64,000 nt of DNA from Rhodococcus pyridinivorans (GCF_900105195.1 NZ_FNRX01000002.1:372001-436000); one strand, 5' to 3'; numbered from the stretch's first letter, positions 48,901 to 57,751 are shown. Notes: generated by a model from the sequence alone, not told the origin. Numbers and translations: made by a program.

Positions 48901-49989
48901 ACCCGGATCACCCGCAACATTGCACTGAGCGGTGCGGGTTCGGCGAAGGACGTGCGTCAGTTCGGATTCGAGATCTTCGATCCAGCATTCGAATACGAGG
49001 CCGGCGACGCACTCGGGGTGATGCCGACGAACGGCCCGGAGGCCGTCGACGAATGGCTGCAGGTCACCGCCCTCGACCCGGAGACCGCCGTCGAACTCGG
49101 CGACCGTCCTACCGTGCCGCTGCGCGAGGCCGCGACCCGTCACCTCGACATCACCCGGGTGACACCGGAACTGCTCCGGTTCGTGCAGAAGCAGAGCGGC
49201 AGTGCCGAACTCGCGAAACTGCTGCGACCGGGCAACAAGATCGAGCTGCAGCAGTGGCTGTACGGGCGGCAGGCGATGGACGTCATCGCCGAGTACCCGT
49301 TCAAGGCGCCCTGGGACGAATGGAAGGACCTCCTCGGCCGTCTGCGTCCGCGCCTGTACTCGATCTCGTCGAGCCCGAAGACGAACCCGCGCGAGGTACA
49401 ACTGACGGTGTCGGTGGTGCGCTACGAATTCGAGGGTCGATCCCGGGCGGGCGTGTGCTCGTCGTTCCTCGCGGATCACAGCAAGGGTGTGGACATCCCG
49501 ATCTTCGTGCAGCGCAACGAGCACTTCCGGCCACCGGCACCCGAGACCGACATGATCATGGTCGGTCCCGGTACGGGCATCGCACCGTTCCGCGGTTTCC
49601 TCCACGACCGTCGCGAGGCCGGGCACACGGGCCGCAACTGGTTGTTCTTCGGCGACCAGCGATCCGAGGCCGACTATCTCTACCGCGACGAGATCGAGTC
49701 GATGCACGCCGACGGTTTCCTCACCGAGCTGGGACTGGCCTTCTCCCGCGACCAGCGGCAGAAGATCTACGTGCAGGACCGGATGCGCGAGCATGGCGCG
49801 CAGGTGTGGAAGTGGCTGCAGAACGGTGCCCACTTCTACGTGTGCGGCGACGCCGGACGTATGGCGAAGGATGTCGACGCGGCCCTGCGCGAGGTGGTGC
49901 AGGCGCACGGACGGCTCGACCGGGACGCCGCCGCGGCGTACGTCGAGCAGATGGCCGCCGACAAGCGGTACGTCCGCGATGTCTACTGA
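45934..49989 (+). CDS. Assimilatory nitrate reductase fused to a CysJ-like flavoprotein reductase
   Basis: A 1351-residue single-chain enzyme. Residues ~1-800 are a NarB/NasC molybdoprotein: 4Fe-4S ligands Cys12, Cys15, Cys19 and Cys53, the Mo-ligand candidate Cys146 in SNSRLCMAGA, and a C-terminal molybdopterin domain (LNTGRVPHQWHTLTKTG). From ~823 a flavodoxin FMN domain (WASQTGNAES, STFGDGDPPDN), then a cytochrome-P450-reductase/CysJ-type FAD domain (PRLYSISSSP) and an NADPH domain (VGPGTGIAPFRGFLHDR, ending RYVRDVY). This should pass electrons from NADPH to nitrate without a separate NasB. ATG at 45934 with GAGGAG; a GlnR-like box is upstream. modABC lies immediately downstream. Confidence 0.94.
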   Translation: MQDEITTVKSTCSYCGVGCGMLLDVAVDPETGDRRVVRAYGDKDHPTNRGRLCTKGATSAEMLAAGGRLDTAWMRSERAAEVAPLPFDDAIAETARRLNDIVSAHGSDAVALYVSGQMSLEAQYLATKLAKGYLRTSHMESNSRLCMAGAATGYKQSLGSDGPPGSYEDFDRADVFFVSGSNMADCHPILFLRMMDRVKAGARLIVVDPRRSATADKADLFLQIAPGTDLALLNGLLHLIVENGHVDRDFVEKHTDGWDAMESFLADYPPHVVAEVTGLAEADIRTAAQWIGEAGEWMSCWTMGLNQSTHGTWNTNAICNLHLATGAISRTGSGPFSLTGQPNAMGGREMGYMGPGLPGQRSVLSDDDRAFVEDRWSLPRGTLRTEGGAGTVDMFERMAAGEIKACWIICTNPVASIANRSTVLEALGKAELVIVQDVYRETETASYADVLLPAALWAESEYVTVGSDRTVNLLQQAVEPVGESLPDWEIIARVAQEMGFGDAFDYSSAEEIFEEITGFANPQTGYDLRGMTYDRLREGPVQWPCPPESAATRHPVRYLNDGTSRTPVVREDGSRPRLAFATPDGRARFFPRPHMPAAEMPDDDHPFVLNTGRVPHQWHTLTKTGKVEKLTKLNPGPFVEINPDDAQRLSIVDGDRVEIASRRGRAVLPAVVTDRVLPGNCFAPFHWNDLFGDDLAINAVTNDAVDPASLQPEFKVCAVSVEKVAGAVEPVLESGSVLDRLESALGLGTIPAPTFDDAERGYLAGLLAGLRTAEITAAPTLPPTAPFPADKRVWVDGLLAGMYAHSAPVPDATPTEAVPDGPVVVVAWASQTGNAESFAANCAQRLRDAGRAVRLRGLNELDVAALADIDDLVVVTSTFGDGDPPDNGGSFWRSLAADTAPELSGTRYSVMAFGDSSYDDFCGFGRRVDDRLSALGATRLAERVDCEPGEDERAQNWLDALVQLLGGSTTPVASAAPAAPAYTRNSPLVTRITRNIALSGAGSAKDVRQFGFEIFDPAFEYEAGDALGVMPTNGPEAVDEWLQVTALDPETAVELGDRPTVPLREAATRHLDITRVTPELLRFVQKQSGSAELAKLLRPGNKIELQQWLYGRQAMDVIAEYPFKAPWDEWKDLLGRLRPRLYSISSSPKTNPREVQLTVSVVRYEFEGRSRAGVCSSFLADHSKGVDIPIFVQRNEHFRPPAPETDMIMVGPGTGIAPFRGFLHDRREAGHTGRNWLFFGDQRSEADYLYRDEIESMHADGFLTELGLAFSRDQRQKIYVQDRMREHGAQVWKWLQNGAHFYVCGDAGRMAKDVDAALREVVQAHGRLDRDAAAAYVEQMAADKRYVRDVY

Positions 49990-49994
49990 TCTGT

Positions 49995-50053
49995 TTGTCG
50001 GTCCGCAGATGCGGGTATAACGTAGGGTTCATGACGCATCTGCGGAGATACCC
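49995..50053 (+). promoter_or_regulatory. Inverted repeat around a putative promoter of the TOBE-modABC unit
   Basis: A perfect 11-bp inverted repeat CCGCAGATGCG (50003-50013) / CGCATCTGCGG (50035-50045) encloses TATAAC (50016-50021), a plausible -10, with TTGTCG (49995-50000) as a weak -35. A second pair GGGTAT (50013-50018) / ATACCC (50048-50053) nests with it. The right arm abuts the ribosome-binding site of the HTH-TOBE gene, so a bound repressor could block transcription and translation. Alternatively the stem terminates the nitrate reductase transcript. Confidence 0.55.
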
Positions 50054-50458
50054 GTGACCTCCCTCCGGATCCGCGACGCCGCGTCGTTGCTGGGGGTCAG
50101 CGACGACACGGTCCGTCGCTGGATCGACCAGGGGCTGCTGCGCGCCGGCAAGGATTCCGCCGGACGCAAGACAGTCGACGGTCGCGAGCTGGCGGAGTTC
50201 GCCCGCGCTCAGGCCGATGCCGGTCCCGATCCGCTCGGGGTGGGCAGCTCCGCTCGCAATCGCTTCGTCGGGCTGGTTACGCGCGTCGTCTCCGACACCG
50301 TCATGTCGCAGGTGGAGATGCAGTGCGGTCCGCACCGCATCGTCTCGCTCATGAGCACCGAGGCCGTGAACGAACTCGGTCTCGAGCCGGGCAGCATCGG
50401 GGTGGCCGTCGTCAAGGCGACCACTGTCATCGTCGAGACACCCGGAGGGGACGGATGA
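50054..50458 (+). CDS. HTH-TOBE molybdate-responsive regulator
   Basis: A 134-residue protein. The N-terminal MerR/excisionase-type HTH is LRIRDAASLLGVSDDTVRRWIDQG (residues 4-27). The C-terminal TOBE/Mop domain (about 68-130) is RNRFVGLVTRVVSDTVMSQVEMQCGPHRIVSLMSTEAV-like, which binds molybdate or molybdopterin. The combination fits a compact ModE-like regulator. GTG at 50054. It is the first gene before modA, with an ATGA overlap, and has an inverted repeat over its promoter, so autoregulation by molybdate is likely. Confidence 0.87.
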   Translation: MTSLRIRDAASLLGVSDDTVRRWIDQGLLRAGKDSAGRKTVDGRELAEFARAQADAGPDPLGVGSSARNRFVGLVTRVVSDTVMSQVEMQCGPHRIVSLMSTEAVNELGLEPGSIGVAVVKATTVIVETPGGDG

Positions 50459-51207
50459 GGCGCCGGGCGCTCGCCGCGTTCGCTGCCGGTCTCACCGCTG
50501 CGGCACTGACGTCGTGCGGCACCGGCGGTGGCTCGGATGTCCTCACCGTTTATGCGGCGGCCTCGCTCCGGGCGCCGTTCACCGAGATCGCCGAACGATT
50601 CGAGGAGGCGAACCCCGGAGTGTCGGTGGAATTCTCGTTCGCCGGCTCGTCCGATCTCGAGACCCAACTCGAGCAGGGGGCACCCGCCGACGTCTTCGCC
50701 TCCGCCGACACCCGGACGATGGACGCCGCCGTCGCGGCCGGGCTCGTTGCCGGTGAGCCGATCCCGTTCGCGACCAACATGCTCACGATCGTCACCGAAC
50801 CGGGGAACCCGAAGAACGTCACCTCGTTCGACGATCTCACCGGCGACGGTCTCTCGGTGGTCGTGTGTGCGCCCCAAGTGCCGTGCGGGGCGGCGACCGA
50901 GCGACTCGAGGAGACCGGCGGTGTCGAGCTCGCGCCGGTGTCGGAGGAGTCGTCGGTGACCGACGTGCTCGGCAAGGTCACTTCCGGTCAGGCCGACGCC
51001 GGTCTGGTCTACGTCACGGACGCGAGGGGGGCCGGCGAGAAGGTCACCGTTGTCCCCGTCCCGGAAGCTGCGGAGATCGTCAACATCTATCCCGTTGCAC
51101 CACTTTCGAATTCCCGAAATCCCGGTCGCGCCGACGCCTTCGTGCGCTTCGTCACCGGCACGGGCGGTCGTGCCGTCCTGGCCGACGCAGGATTCGGTGC
51201 ACCGTGA
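50455..51207 (+). CDS. modA: Molybdate ABC transporter substrate-binding lipoprotein
   Basis: A 250-residue lipoprotein with lipobox ALTSC near residue 20. The ModA pattern is present: [47 protein letters not shown], and [10 protein letters not shown] in the oxyanion pocket region, with [10 protein letters not shown] near the end. It delivers molybdate (or tungstate) to ModB. ATG at 50455 overlaps the regulator stop. Confidence 0.95.
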   Translation: MRRRALAAFAAGLTAAALTSCGTGGGSDVLTVYAAASLRAPFTEIAERFEEANPGVSVEFSFAGSSDLETQLEQGAPADVFASADTRTMDAAVAAGLVAGEPIPFATNMLTIVTEPGNPKNVTSFDDLTGDGLSVVVCAPQVPCGAATERLEETGGVELAPVSEESSVTDVLGKVTSGQADAGLVYVTDARGAGEKVTVVPVPEAAEIVNIYPVAPLSNSRNPGRADAFVRFVTGTGGRAVLADAGFGAP

Positions 51208-51989
51208 CCGCGACGGGACTGCCCCGGTGGTTGTTCGTTCCCGCGGCACTCGGGTTGCTGTTCGTCGTCGTGCCCCTGGTGTCGATGCTGCTCACCGTGG
51301 ACTGGACGACCTTCCCCGCGCTGGTGACATCCCCGGCGTCCCTCGACGCGCTCGTCCTGAGCCTGCGCACCTCCGCGGCCGCCACGATCCTGTGCATCCT
51401 GCTCGGCGTGCCTCTCGCAATGGTGCTGGCGCGCAGTAGCTTCCGGTGGATATCGGTGATCCGCGGGTTCGTCCTGCTGCCGCTCGTGCTGCCCCCGGTC
51501 GTGGGCGGTATCGCCCTGCTCTACACCTTCGGTCGTCGCGGACTGATCGGTGAGCACCTCGATGCGCTCGGGATCCACATCGCCTTCACCACCACCGCGG
51601 TCGTGCTCGCGCAGACCTTCGTCGCACTGCCCTTCCTCGTCACGAGTCTCGAAGGTGCGCTGCGCAGTGCGGGTTCACGCTACGAGGACGTCGCGGCCAC
51701 ACTCGGTGCGCGTCCCACGACGGTCTTCCGGCGCATCACCCTGCCCCTCGTGCTGCCCGGCCTGGTCTCCGGTTCGGTACTCGCATTCGCCCGCGCACTG
51801 GGCGAATTCGGCGCGACCCTCACCTTCGCCGGCAGCCTCCAGGGTGTGACGCGCACGCTGCCGCTCGAGATCTATCTGCAGCGGGAAACCGATCCCGATG
51901 CCGCCGTCGCGCTGTCGCTCGTGTTGATCCTGGTGGCCGTCGTGATCGTCGTGGCCGTGTACTCGCGGCGGAAGGACCGCCCGCTGTGA
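51204..51989 (+). CDS. modB: Molybdate ABC transporter permease
   Basis: A 261-residue permease with five to six helices and the EAA loop [49 protein letters not shown] and [17 protein letters not shown] are ModB hallmarks. GTG at 51204 overlaps modA (GTGA) and the stop overlaps modC. Confidence 0.95.
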   Translation: MTATGLPRWLFVPAALGLLFVVVPLVSMLLTVDWTTFPALVTSPASLDALVLSLRTSAAATILCILLGVPLAMVLARSSFRWISVIRGFVLLPLVLPPVVGGIALLYTFGRRGLIGEHLDALGIHIAFTTTAVVLAQTFVALPFLVTSLEGALRSAGSRYEDVAATLGARPTTVFRRITLPLVLPGLVSGSVLAFARALGEFGATLTFAGSLQGVTRTLPLEIYLQRETDPDAAVALSLVLILVAVVIVVAVYSRRKDRPL

Positions 51990-53047
51990 GCCTGACGGTG
52001 CGGGCCCGGGTCGCCGCACGCGATGTCGACGTCGACCTCGAGGTCGCGCAGGGTGAGATCGTCGCGGTGCTCGGCCCCAACGGAGCCGGCAAGTCGACGC
52101 TGCTGGGAGTGGTCTCCGGTCTGCTGCGTCCCGATGCGGGTCGCGTGGAACTCGACGGTCGCGTCCTCACCGATACCGCGACCGGCGTCGCCGTCGCTCC
52201 GCACGACCGGTCGGTGGTGCTGCTCGCCCAGCAGGCGCTGCTCTTCCCGCACCTGACGGTCGCGGACAACGTCGAGTTCGCACCGCGCAGTGCGGGTGCG
52301 GGTCGGCGTGAGGCCCGTGTGCGCGCCGAGAGGTGGCTGCAGGAGGTCGATGCCGCAGCACTCGCCGATCGTCGTCCGCACGAGTTATCGGGGGGGCAGG
52401 CGCAACGGGTCGCACTCGCACGTGCCCTCGCGGCCGAACCGCACCTGCTGTTGCTCGACGAGCCGATGGCCGCGCTCGACGTCACCGCGACACCGGTGTT
52501 GCGGTCGTTGCTGCGACGCGTCCTGCGCGACAGTGGACGCACGGGCCTGCTCGTCACCCACGACCCGCTCGACGTGCTCGCCCTCGCCGATCGGGTGATC
52601 GTGATCGAGGCCGGGCGGGTCGTCGAGGACGGGCCGGTACGCCGGGTGCTGACGCGACCGCGCAGTGCCTTCGCCGCCCGCATCGCGGGGAGCAATCTCG
52701 TCACCGGCATCGTGCGAGCTGAGGCGCTGGAATCCGCGGACGGTCTCGTCCACGGCCGCGTCCACGACGACTGCGTCCCGGGTACGGCCGCCGTCGCCGT
52801 CTTCGCGCCGTCGGCGGTCGCCGTCTACACCGAGGCCCCGCACGGGAGCCCGCGCAACGCCCTGAGGGTGAGGATCGCGGAACTCGAGGCGCAGGGTTCG
52901 TCGGTGCTCGTGCGATCGGATACGGGTATCGCCGCGGAGATCACGACGGCGGCACTCGCCGACCTCGACGTCCATCCGGGCGACTCCGTATGGTTCGTCG
53001 TCAAGGCCACGGAGGTGGGGATCCATCCGGCCGCGCTGAGCGCGTGA
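51986..53047 (+). CDS. modC: Molybdate ABC transporter ATP-binding protein
   Basis: A 353-residue ATPase: Walker [11 protein letters not shown]-loop [14 protein letters not shown], signature [15 protein letters not shown], Walker [13 protein letters not shown] and H-loop LLVTHD. The C-terminal ~100 residues form a TOBE domain ([20 protein letters not shown] and [13 protein letters not shown]), typical of ModC. GTG at 51986. It ends three bases before the convergent MFS gene stop. Confidence 0.95.
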   Translation: MSLTVRARVAARDVDVDLEVAQGEIVAVLGPNGAGKSTLLGVVSGLLRPDAGRVELDGRVLTDTATGVAVAPHDRSVVLLAQQALLFPHLTVADNVEFAPRSAGAGRREARVRAERWLQEVDAAALADRRPHELSGGQAQRVALARALAAEPHLLLLDEPMAALDVTATPVLRSLLRRVLRDSGRTGLLVTHDPLDVLALADRVIVIEAGRVVEDGPVRRVLTRPRSAFAARIAGSNLVTGIVRAEALESADGLVHGRVHDDCVPGTAAVAVFAPSAVAVYTEAPHGSPRNALRVRIAELEAQGSSVLVRSDTGIAAEITTAALADLDVHPGDSVWFVVKATEVGIHPAALSA

Positions 53048-53050
53048 TCG

Positions 53051-54349
53051 CTACTGCCGCGTGCGGCGCACGACGAACACGGCGACGAGCCCGATCAGGT
53101 AGACGACCCCACCTGCGACGGCCAGCTCGGGTGTGCGCCCGTCGGGGTCGATGACGAAGGCCGCCACGACGATCGCGCCGAGGAAGGCGATGTTGAAGAC
53201 GGTGTCCTGCAGCGCGAAGACCTGACCTCGGCGCGCGTCGTCGATATCGATCTGCATCGCGGCGTCGCCGGTGAGTTTGATGGTCTGACCGGCGAGGCCG
53301 AGCAGGAAGGCCGCGACGAGCAACGGTCCGGCCGACACGGTGGTGACGAACGCGAACTGCACGATCGCGGCGGCGATCAACCCGACTGTGACGGTGCGCG
53401 GCCGGCCCAGCCGCGGGATCAGGATCGGTGCGAGCACCGCTGCGAGGAGCATGCCGGTGCCGGTGCAGGCGACCGCGACACCGAATCCGGAGAATCCCGC
53501 GAGCAGGTCGGAGCCATTCTCCTCGGCACGCAGGACGAGCACCATGATGAGCGTGTCGATGCCGAACACGATGCGGTGCGCGCCGATTCCGAGCATCGCG
53601 ATCGTCACGCCAGGAGCTTCGAGGACGGCCCCTGCACCGGTCCGCAGACCTGACAGGACGGTGGGGATCACGGCCCGGGGACGTATTCCCTCGGGGCCGA
53701 GGGCATTCGCGGCGAATCCCGCTGCGGCGACCGCACCGACGAGCGAACCGCTCACTCCGAGGAGGACGGCCGTCCCGGAGCCAGTGTCGCCCGCGCCCAA
53801 GAATCCTATGGTCGCGACCGCCGTGGCGGCCCCGACCGCCGAGACACCCGAACCGACCGTTGCCAGAACGGAATTGACCGGGACGAGCCACGACTGGGCG
53901 ACCACGTGTGGGAGCGAGGCCGAGACGCCCGCCAGGACGAATCTGCTCACACCGATGGCGGCGAGCGCGAGCAGCATGAGTGGGGTCTGCGGTCCCCCGA
54001 GGAGCAACACGGCCGCCGCTGCCGCGATGAACACTCCGCGGAGCAGGTTGGCCCAGACGAGGACGAGGCGCCGGTCCCACCGGTCGAGCAGGGCGCCGGC
54101 GAACGGACCGATCACCGAGTACGGCAACAGCAGCACCGCGAAGCCTGCCGCGATCGTCACCGGGTCGGTGTGACGTTCGGGGTTGAACAGGATCGCCCCG
54201 CCGAGTGCGGCCTGGAACAGTCCGTCACCGAACTGGCTCGCGAACCGCACTCCGGTCAGTCGTACGAGACCAGGCGAGTTCCGCAGGGCGGTTGCGGTCG
54301 ATCGCCACGCCCGCTGCCTGGACTGCTGCCCGGAGTCTCGCACAAGCAC
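53051..54349 (-). CDS. MFS transporter
   Basis: A 432-residue transporter with ~12 hydrophobic helices. It has the motif A-like LLDRWDRRLVLVWANLLRG after helix 2, and a mirrored LGRPRTVTVGLIAAA in the second half. GTG at 54349 sits four bases after the previous gene's stop; a GTG at 54343 is an alternative. Drug or metabolite efflux is possible, substrate unknown. In mycobacteria an MFS gene also precedes the yqgE gene, so this may be its counterpart. It is co-directional with the dehydratase-like gene upstream. Confidence 0.85.
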   Translation of the reverse strand: MLVRDSGQQSRQRAWRSTATALRNSPGLVRLTGVRFASQFGDGLFQAALGGAILFNPERHTDPVTIAAGFAVLLLPYSVIGPFAGALLDRWDRRLVLVWANLLRGVFIAAAAAVLLLGGPQTPLMLLALAAIGVSRFVLAGVSASLPHVVAQSWLVPVNSVLATVGSGVSAVGAATAVATIGFLGAGDTGSGTAVLLGVSGSLVGAVAAAGFAANALGPEGIRPRAVIPTVLSGLRTGAGAVLEAPGVTIAMLGIGAHRIVFGIDTLIMVLVLRAEENGSDLLAGFSGFGVAVACTGTGMLLAAVLAPILIPRLGRPRTVTVGLIAAAIVQFAFVTTVSAGPLLVAAFLLGLAGQTIKLTGDAAMQIDIDDARRGQVFALQDTVFNIAFLGAIVVAAFVIDPDGRTPELAVAGGVVYLIGLVAVFVVRRTRQ

Positions 54350-54353
54350 GACA

Positions 54354-55301
54354 CTATCGGCTCCGCCACCATTCGACGGTGCGGGCGGCCGCCTCGTCGA
54401 GCGGGGTGGGCGACAGGCCGAGTACCTGTTCGGTGCGGGTCGAGTCCATGACGAACGGGGCATCGAACTGGTAGAGCATCTCGGCGAGTTCCTTCATGTC
54501 CCGGTTCACGTGGCCGCCGGCCCGCACCAGCCAGGACGGGATCGTCCCCACCGCGGGCGCGGGCACGCCGGCCGTCCGCGTGAAGGCGGTGGCGATCTCG
54601 CGCTGTGCCACGGCCGGTCCGGTGGGTGCGTGGATCACGGTGTTCCACACGGTCGGCTCCCCCGCTGCCGCGATCATCGCCGCGGCCAGGTCGGGAACGT
54701 AGGTGAACGAATGCGGGACGTCGGCCGAGCCGAGCACCCGCACCTTCTTCCCGGCGAGCACGGTGGGCACCATGCGTGCGCCGGCCATCGCGTTCAGTAC
54801 CCGCGGACCGAAGAAGTCCGACGCGACCACGCTCACCGTCGGTGCGCGATGCGCTGCCCGGGCGGCGAGGAGCTGCCGTCGGACACCGCGCTTGCCGGTG
54901 TCGGCCTCGCGGGGCGAGTCCTCGGTCATGACCCGGTCGGGTTCGCTGTACGAGTAGAGGCTCTCGGGGAAGACGACGACCGTCTTCTCCGACAGGTTCG
55001 CGGCGGCGTCGAGAACGACCCGCTCGGCGACGGGGAGTTCGCGTGCCCACACGTCGGCGCGGTAGGCCGACCCGTGGACGCACATGTACACCGCGTCGGC
55101 AACAAGTCCGTCTTCGTCGACGAGTGCTGCGGCCGCGGCCTCGGGATCCGTGACGTCGACACGCAGGCGTTCGATGCCCGCGCCTTCCGGTCCACTGCCC
55201 GATCGGGTGAGAACGCGCACGCGATGTCCTTGTGCGGCAATCTGTTCGGCGACGGTCCAGCCGACGGGTCCGGCTCCTGCGACCACCTGGAGATGCGACA
55301 T
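54354..55301 (-). CDS. NAD(P)-binding epimerase/dehydratase-like protein
   Basis: A 315-residue Rossmann protein of the atypical/extended SDR group: VVAGAGPVGWTVAEQIAAQGHRVRVLTRSG at the N-terminus (GAGPVGW binds NAD(P)), VVFPESLYSY in place of the usual YxxxK, and VASDFFGPRVL. The catalytic Tyr-Lys pair is unclear. ATG at 55301. Divergent from a TetR gene across a gap with palindromes, and overlap-close to the MFS gene downstream (4 bases), so the two may be regulated together. Confidence 0.82.
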   Translation of the reverse strand: MSHLQVVAGAGPVGWTVAEQIAAQGHRVRVLTRSGSGPEGAGIERLRVDVTDPEAAAAALVDEDGLVADAVYMCVHGSAYRADVWARELPVAERVVLDAAANLSEKTVVVFPESLYSYSEPDRVMTEDSPREADTGKRGVRRQLLAARAAHRAPTVSVVASDFFGPRVLNAMAGARMVPTVLAGKKVRVLGSADVPHSFTYVPDLAAAMIAAAGEPTVWNTVIHAPTGPAVAQREIATAFTRTAGVPAPAVGTIPSWLVRAGGHVNRDMKELAEMLYQFDAPFVMDSTRTEQVLGLSPTPLDEAAARTVEWWRSR

Positions 55302-55324
55302 GATTCCTCGCTTCGGAAAAGTGT

Positions 55325-55408
55325 GAGCACTGCTCTCTGATGCCGTCGACGATCCTCCGTGCAGCCGTGCTTGTCAAGAGCAGTGCTCTCATTTGTTGAC
55401 GGTGCTCT
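55325..55408. promoter_or_regulatory. Palindromic operator sites between divergent SDR and TetR genes
   Basis: Two palindromes of one kind: GAGCA-C-TGCTC at 55325-55335 and AGAGCA-G-TGCTCT at 55377-55389, with a further half-site TGCTCT at 55403-55408. They lie in the 130-base gap between the starts at 55301 and 55432. This is the pattern of a TetR dimer site controlling both directions. Confidence 0.7.
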
Positions 55409-55431
55409 CTATTCGACGGCAGAATGGTCCG

Positions 55432-56136
55432 GTGACGACACCACGGGCGCGCGCACGCGCACAGACGATGGCCGACATCCTCCGGATCGGCCGCGAGCAT
55501 CTCGGCACCCACGGAGCGGCGGCGCTGTCGCTGCGTGCCGTCGCCCGAGACCTGGGCGTCGTCTCCTCCGCCGTCTACCGCTACGTCTCGAGCCGCGACG
55601 AGCTGCTCACCCTGCTCGTCGTCGACGCCTACGACGAACTCGGCGACAGTGTCGACCGTGCCGTCGACGCAGTCGACCCCTCCGATCACCGCGAACGGTT
55701 TCTCACCCTCGGCCGGGCGGTGCGCTCGTGGGCGCTGGCCGAACCGGCCCGCTACGGGTTGCTGTTCGGCAGTCCGGTGCCCGGTTACGCTGCCCCGGCC
55801 GAGCGCACCACCGCACCCGGTATCCGCGTGGTCCTGCGACTGGCCCGGATCGTGGACGAGGCCCACGCCGCGGGTGTATTGGACGACACGGCCGCTGCCC
55901 CACCTCCGGAGAGCCTGGGGGAACCGCTGGGCCGGATCCGGGACGAGTTCTCCCTCACGGCCCCGGATTCCGTACTGGCACGCGGTCTCTGGGTGTGGCC
56001 GTCGTTGTTCGGGTCCGTGAGCTTCGAGGTCTTCGGGCAGTACGGCCCCGACACTTTTCCGGACCGCGAGGTCCTGTTCGAACATCATCTCGCCCTGTTG
56101 GCACAGACCGTCGGGTTCCACCCCACGCGCCGGTGA
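55432..56136 (+). CDS. TetR-family transcriptional regulator
   Basis: A 234-residue regulator: HTH LSLRAVARDLGVVSSAVYRYVSSRDELLTLLV (about residues 34-65), and a C-terminal TetR_C-type domain with WALAEPARYGLLFGSPVPGY, common in actinobacterial regulators. GTG at 55432. It is divergent from the SDR/MFS pair and has matching palindromes upstream, so it most likely represses that pair and itself. yqgE follows 13 bases later on the same strand. Confidence 0.9.
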   Translation: MTTPRARARAQTMADILRIGREHLGTHGAAALSLRAVARDLGVVSSAVYRYVSSRDELLTLLVVDAYDELGDSVDRAVDAVDPSDHRERFLTLGRAVRSWALAEPARYGLLFGSPVPGYAAPAERTTAPGIRVVLRLARIVDEAHAAGVLDDTAAAPPPESLGEPLGRIRDEFSLTAPDSVLARGLWVWPSLFGSVSFEVFGQYGPDTFPDREVLFEHHLALLAQTVGFHPTRR

Positions 56137-56149
56137 CGGCGGTGACAGA

Positions 56150-56767
56150 ATGGCTGACGTGGCGCAGCATCAGGACGAACCCGAGGACCGCACCGCACCC
56201 TCGACACCCAGGGTGCGGGCCGGCAGCCTGCTCGTCTCCGCCACCGATCTCACCGAGCCGACCTTCCGCCGCACCGTCGTCTACATCATCGAGCACACCG
56301 ATGCCGGCAGCTTCGGTGTCGTCCTGAACCGCATCAGCGACACCTCCGTCGACGCCATGCTGCCGCAATGGTCGTGGCTCGCCGCCGAACCGAAGACCCT
56401 GTTCGTAGGCGGTCCCGTCCACCGCAGTTCGGCGCTGTGCCTCGGCACGCTGCGGGTGGGGGCCGACATCACCGACGTCCCCGGCATCCGCCACGTCGAC
56501 GGCCGAGTGGTGATGATCGACCTCGATGTCGACCCCGGGCACATCGCCCACTACGTCGAGGGTGTGCGGATCTTCGCGGGATACGCGGGGTGGAGCGCAG
56601 GTCAGCTCGACGGCGAACTACGCAACGACGACTGGATGGTGGTCTCGGCACTGCCCACCGATGTGCTCGCCCCCGCGCACCTCGACGTGTGGGCGAGGGT
56701 GCTGCGCCGGCAGCCGCTGCCGATGGCGTTGCTCGCGACGCACCCCATCGAGGTCGAGCGCAACTGA
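56150..56767 (+). CDS. YqgE/AlgH family protein (UPF0301)
   Basis: A 205-residue protein of the YqgE/AlgH family: GSLLVSATDLTEPTFRRTVVYIIEH, GSFGVVLNRISDTSV, FVGGPVHRSSALCLG, and GYAGWSAGQLDGELRNDDWMVV. The fold is known; the function is not settled. It is conserved near leuS in mycobacteria. ATG at 56150. Confidence 0.95.
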   Translation: MADVAQHQDEPEDRTAPSTPRVRAGSLLVSATDLTEPTFRRTVVYIIEHTDAGSFGVVLNRISDTSVDAMLPQWSWLAAEPKTLFVGGPVHRSSALCLGTLRVGADITDVPGIRHVDGRVVMIDLDVDPGHIAHYVEGVRIFAGYAGWSAGQLDGELRNDDWMVVSALPTDVLAPAHLDVWARVLRRQPLPMALLATHPIEVERN

Positions 56768-56792
56768 GCCCCCCTCGGGCGACCGGGACCGG

Positions 56793-57746
56793 TCAGCGGG
56801 CGTCGGCGAGAGTGTTGAGCGCGCCGGCCATCTCCTCGGCCCTCGTTGCGGTCACGGTGAATTCGTGTCCCGAGGCCGTGGTCACCACGACGGCAGGCCC
56901 GGTGCGCGTGACCAGGCCGTACCGCTTGCCGCCCTCGGCCCGCAGGCCCCAGCCGCCCCAGTCCTGGAACGGGCGGGTCTCGGTGACCTTCGCCCCGACG
57001 ATCTCGTCGAGGTCGTATCCGAGCGCGTCGGTGGCCAGATTCGACACCCGGATCCCGTCCGCGTCGACCACCACGGTGTAGCGGAGCAGACCCAGCACGA
57101 GCAGAGCGACGGGCGCGATCAAACCCAGCGGCCACCAGCTCTGCGTCGCACCGCACACGACGAGCGCGGGGATCAGGACGAGCAGCGACAGTCCCGCCGT
57201 CGTGCCCACACCGGTGCCCACCTGCTCGACGATCGGCAGTTCGGCACGACCGCGCGGCAGCGCCGGATCCGGAGCGGCGGTCGCCGCCTTCCGCTCCCGA
57301 CCGTCGCGCAGGAGCCGTCCCCCGAACCAGCCCACCGCGATACCCACCCACATGCCGAGCACCGCCGGCCAGCCCTCCAACGCGGCCTGCGTGGCGTCGG
57401 TCGTGTCGAGCTGCCCCGCGAGACCGGCCAGGAACAGTGCGGTGATCGTGCCGGTGACCCCGAGACCGATCGCGAGCATGTAGCGACGCATGAGCAGTTG
57501 CGCCTGCGCGATCGCGGCGATCGCGCAGCACCCTCCCCCGACGAGCACGATCAGCAGGGCGGCGGTCCACGCCGAGGTCATCGGTGACCCGAACGAATCG
57601 GGTGTCGTGCCCGACCAGTGCGTGGCGATCTCCTCGGGCAATCGTGGGATCCACGAGCGGGTGAGCACGAGTACGGCCACGGCACACAGCAACGGAACGG
57701 CCAGTCCGAGCAGCGCACCGACGGGGTCGACCTGACGCGTCGTCAT
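56793..57746 (-). CDS. Membrane protein with DUF1648-like and PH-like regions
   Basis: A 317-residue membrane protein. It opens MTTRQVDPVGALLGLAVPLL with helix 1. The segment RLPEEIATHWSGTTPDSFGSP is the DUF1648 pattern. There are four to five further helices to about residue 230. The cytoplasmic C-terminus (YTVVVDADGIRVSNLATDALGYDLDEIVGAKV) is PH/bPH-like. Start ATG at 57746; earlier frame extension lies over the LuxR gene and is rejected. No role is established. Confidence 0.8.
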   Translation of the reverse strand: MTTRQVDPVGALLGLAVPLLCAVAVLVLTRSWIPRLPEEIATHWSGTTPDSFGSPMTSAWTAALLIVLVGGGCCAIAAIAQAQLLMRRYMLAIGLGVTGTITALFLAGLAGQLDTTDATQAALEGWPAVLGMWVGIAVGWFGGRLLRDGRERKAATAAPDPALPRGRAELPIVEQVGTGVGTTAGLSLLVLIPALVVCGATQSWWPLGLIAPVALLVLGLLRYTVVVDADGIRVSNLATDALGYDLDEIVGAKVTETRPFQDWGGWGLRAEGGKRYGLVTRTGPAVVVTTASGHEFTVTATRAEEMAGALNTLADAR

Positions 57747-57751
57747 GGGGG

